This document shows positions 5,200 to 5,635 of a stretch of 5,635 nucleotides of DNA, in pieces. The notes under the pieces were generated by a model. That model had not been told where the DNA came from. It was given only the letters and a program-made list of their open reading frames with translations, and did no database searches. The translations under genes and the position numbers were made by a program. Source of the DNA: Phycisphaeraceae bacterium (GTDB lineage Bacteria > Planctomycetota > Phycisphaerae > Phycisphaerales > Phycisphaeraceae); NCBI GenBank assembly GCA_016763955.1, contig JAESSU010000430.1, positions 1 through 5,635 on the forward strand, in the 5' to 3' direction. How positions within the stretch are numbered: the stretch's first letter is position 1; every line of letters begins with the position of its first letter.

Positions 5200-5532
5200 T
5201 TAGGCGCTAAAGGAGCTTCCGCAACCGCAGGTGGCGTTGGCGTTGGGGTTGGTGAAGACAAATCCACGTCCCATGATTTCGTCTTTAAAGTCAATGGTGG
5301 TGCCATCGAGATAGAGATAACTTTTGGGATCGCAAACGACTTTGATGCCATGCAACTCAAAGAGTTCGTCGGTTTCTTTTTCCTGTTCGGTGAGGTCTAG
5401 GAGATAGGAGAAGCCTGAGCAGCCGCCGCCTTTGACACCGACGCGCAGGCGGGTTTTTGCAACATCAAGACTTTGTTGTTCCATGATGGTGCCGATTTCG
5501 CGAGCTGCGGTTTCGCTAAGTATGATTGCCAT
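5200..5532 (-). CDS. A-type iron-sulfur cluster carrier (IscA/ErpA/SufA family)
   Basis: A 110-residue cytosolic carrier that receives Fe-S clusters from a scaffold and passes them to apoproteins. The three family cysteines are present: Cys38 in VKGGGCSGFSY and Cys102/Cys104 in the C-terminal CGCGSSFSA. VCDPKSYLYLDGTTIDFKDE (66-85) and RGFVFTNPNA (89-98) are the other conserved blocks. Length is typical (about 107-120). The ATG at 5530-5532 is preferred: it gives the usual MAIxLSExAAxEI start and has GGAG 9 nt upstream. A longer reading frame opens at a TTG at 5557-5559, but its added codons contain that ribosome binding site. The IscA, ErpA and SufA subtypes cannot be separated by sequence alone; the neighbours shown are not isc or suf genes, though the upstream side is cut by the window edge. 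The stop is followed directly by a run of nine C on the coding strand. The body of the protein resembles planctomycete homologues as I recall them. Confidence 0.94.
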   Translation of the reverse strand: MAIILSETAAREIGTIMEQQSLDVAKTRLRVGVKGGGCSGFSYLLDLTEQEKETDELFELHGIKVVCDPKSYLYLDGTTIDFKDEIMGRGFVFTNPNANATCGCGSSFSA

Positions 5533-5541
5533 AATGATGTA

Positions 5542-5545
5542 CTCC
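5542..5545 (-). promoter_or_regulatory. Ribosome binding site that fixes the iron-sulfur carrier start
   Basis: On the minus strand GGAG stands 9 nt before the ATG at 5532. It lies inside the N-terminal extension that the upstream TTG start would encode, which argues for the shorter 110-residue protein. Confidence 0.7.
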
Positions 5546-5611
5546 AAATAATAATTCAATATGACGTATAAACAAGCGTTAGCCTGTTGTAACGTCTGGG
5601 TTGAGGTTTCA

Positions 5612-5633
5612 ACTGGTCGATCATACGACCTGT
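5612..5633. repeat. Inverted repeat at the right edge, possible regulator site
   Basis: GGTCG (5615-5619) and CGACC (5626-5630) are perfect inverted arms around 6 nt, and AC/GT at 5612-5613/5632-5633 extend the symmetry past one mismatched pair. It lies about 80 bp upstream of the iron-sulfur carrier start. It does not look like the type 1 or type 2 IscR sites I know. It may regulate the carrier gene or a gene beyond the window, or be part of a neighbouring coding region. Confidence 0.3.
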
Positions 5634-5635
5634 AT

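Noticed and set aside
5035..5400. 121-codon open frame on the + strand opposite the iron-sulfur carrier gene
   Set aside because: It overlaps a clearly conserved gene on the other strand, and its translation is Gly-rich text from the G-runs and antisense codons with no recognisable domain.
5533..5559. N-terminal extension of the iron-sulfur carrier from a TTG start
   Set aside because: The added codons contain the GGAG ribosome binding site of the internal ATG and are outside the conserved family start.
5555..5592. Possible promoter upstream of the iron-sulfur carrier (TTGTTT with TATTAT on the minus strand)
   Set aside because: The predicted transcript would start inside or after the ribosome binding site, and other hexamer pairs nearby match poorly, so no promoter is called.

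Overview
The window shows part of a bacterial chromosome with a roughly balanced base composition. The C-terminal half of the A-type iron-sulfur carrier (VCDPKSYLYLDGTTIDFKDE, then a CGCGSSFSA end) and the NAANAEES style of the chemotaxis receptor tail resemble what I recall from Planctomycetes, possibly Phycisphaerae. That placement is a moderate-to-weak inference from memory. No phage, insertion sequence, CRISPR array or RNA gene was recognised.

Layout from left to right: (1) the last 74 codons of a methyl-accepting chemotaxis protein (+), whose intrinsic terminator lies inside the 3' end of the next, convergent gene; (2) a class II (zinc) ketose-bisphosphate aldolase-family gene (-); (3) a divergent LacI-family repressor gene (+); (4) a short intergenic region with a good promoter and an overlapping 16-bp CpG-centred palindrome, which looks like a LacI-family operator; (5) a PfkB-family sugar kinase (+); (6) a fucose-isomerase-like protein (+) that overlaps the kinase stop by ATGA; (7) a stretch of about 320 bp without genes that holds two forward terminators, one reverse terminator and a repeat-rich trailer; (8) an A-type iron-sulfur cluster carrier (-), followed by its upstream region to the window edge.

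The aldolase, repressor, kinase and isomerase form a plausible self-contained sugar-catabolic module. An aldose would be isomerised to a ketose, phosphorylated at C1, and split into dihydroxyacetone phosphate plus an aldehyde, with the LacI-type protein sensing the sugar or an intermediate. The substrate cannot be read from the sequence. The kinase resembles sulfofructose kinase YihV more than other PfkB proteins I can recall, so a sulfosugar is one candidate, but no glycosidase, transporter or sulfolactaldehyde enzyme is in the window to support it. The most specific new observations are regulatory. The repressor and kinase genes each have a TACGAT -10 box exactly 6 nt before the start codon and no Shine-Dalgarno sequence, as expected for leaderless mRNAs, and the kinase promoter carries a near-perfect candidate operator.
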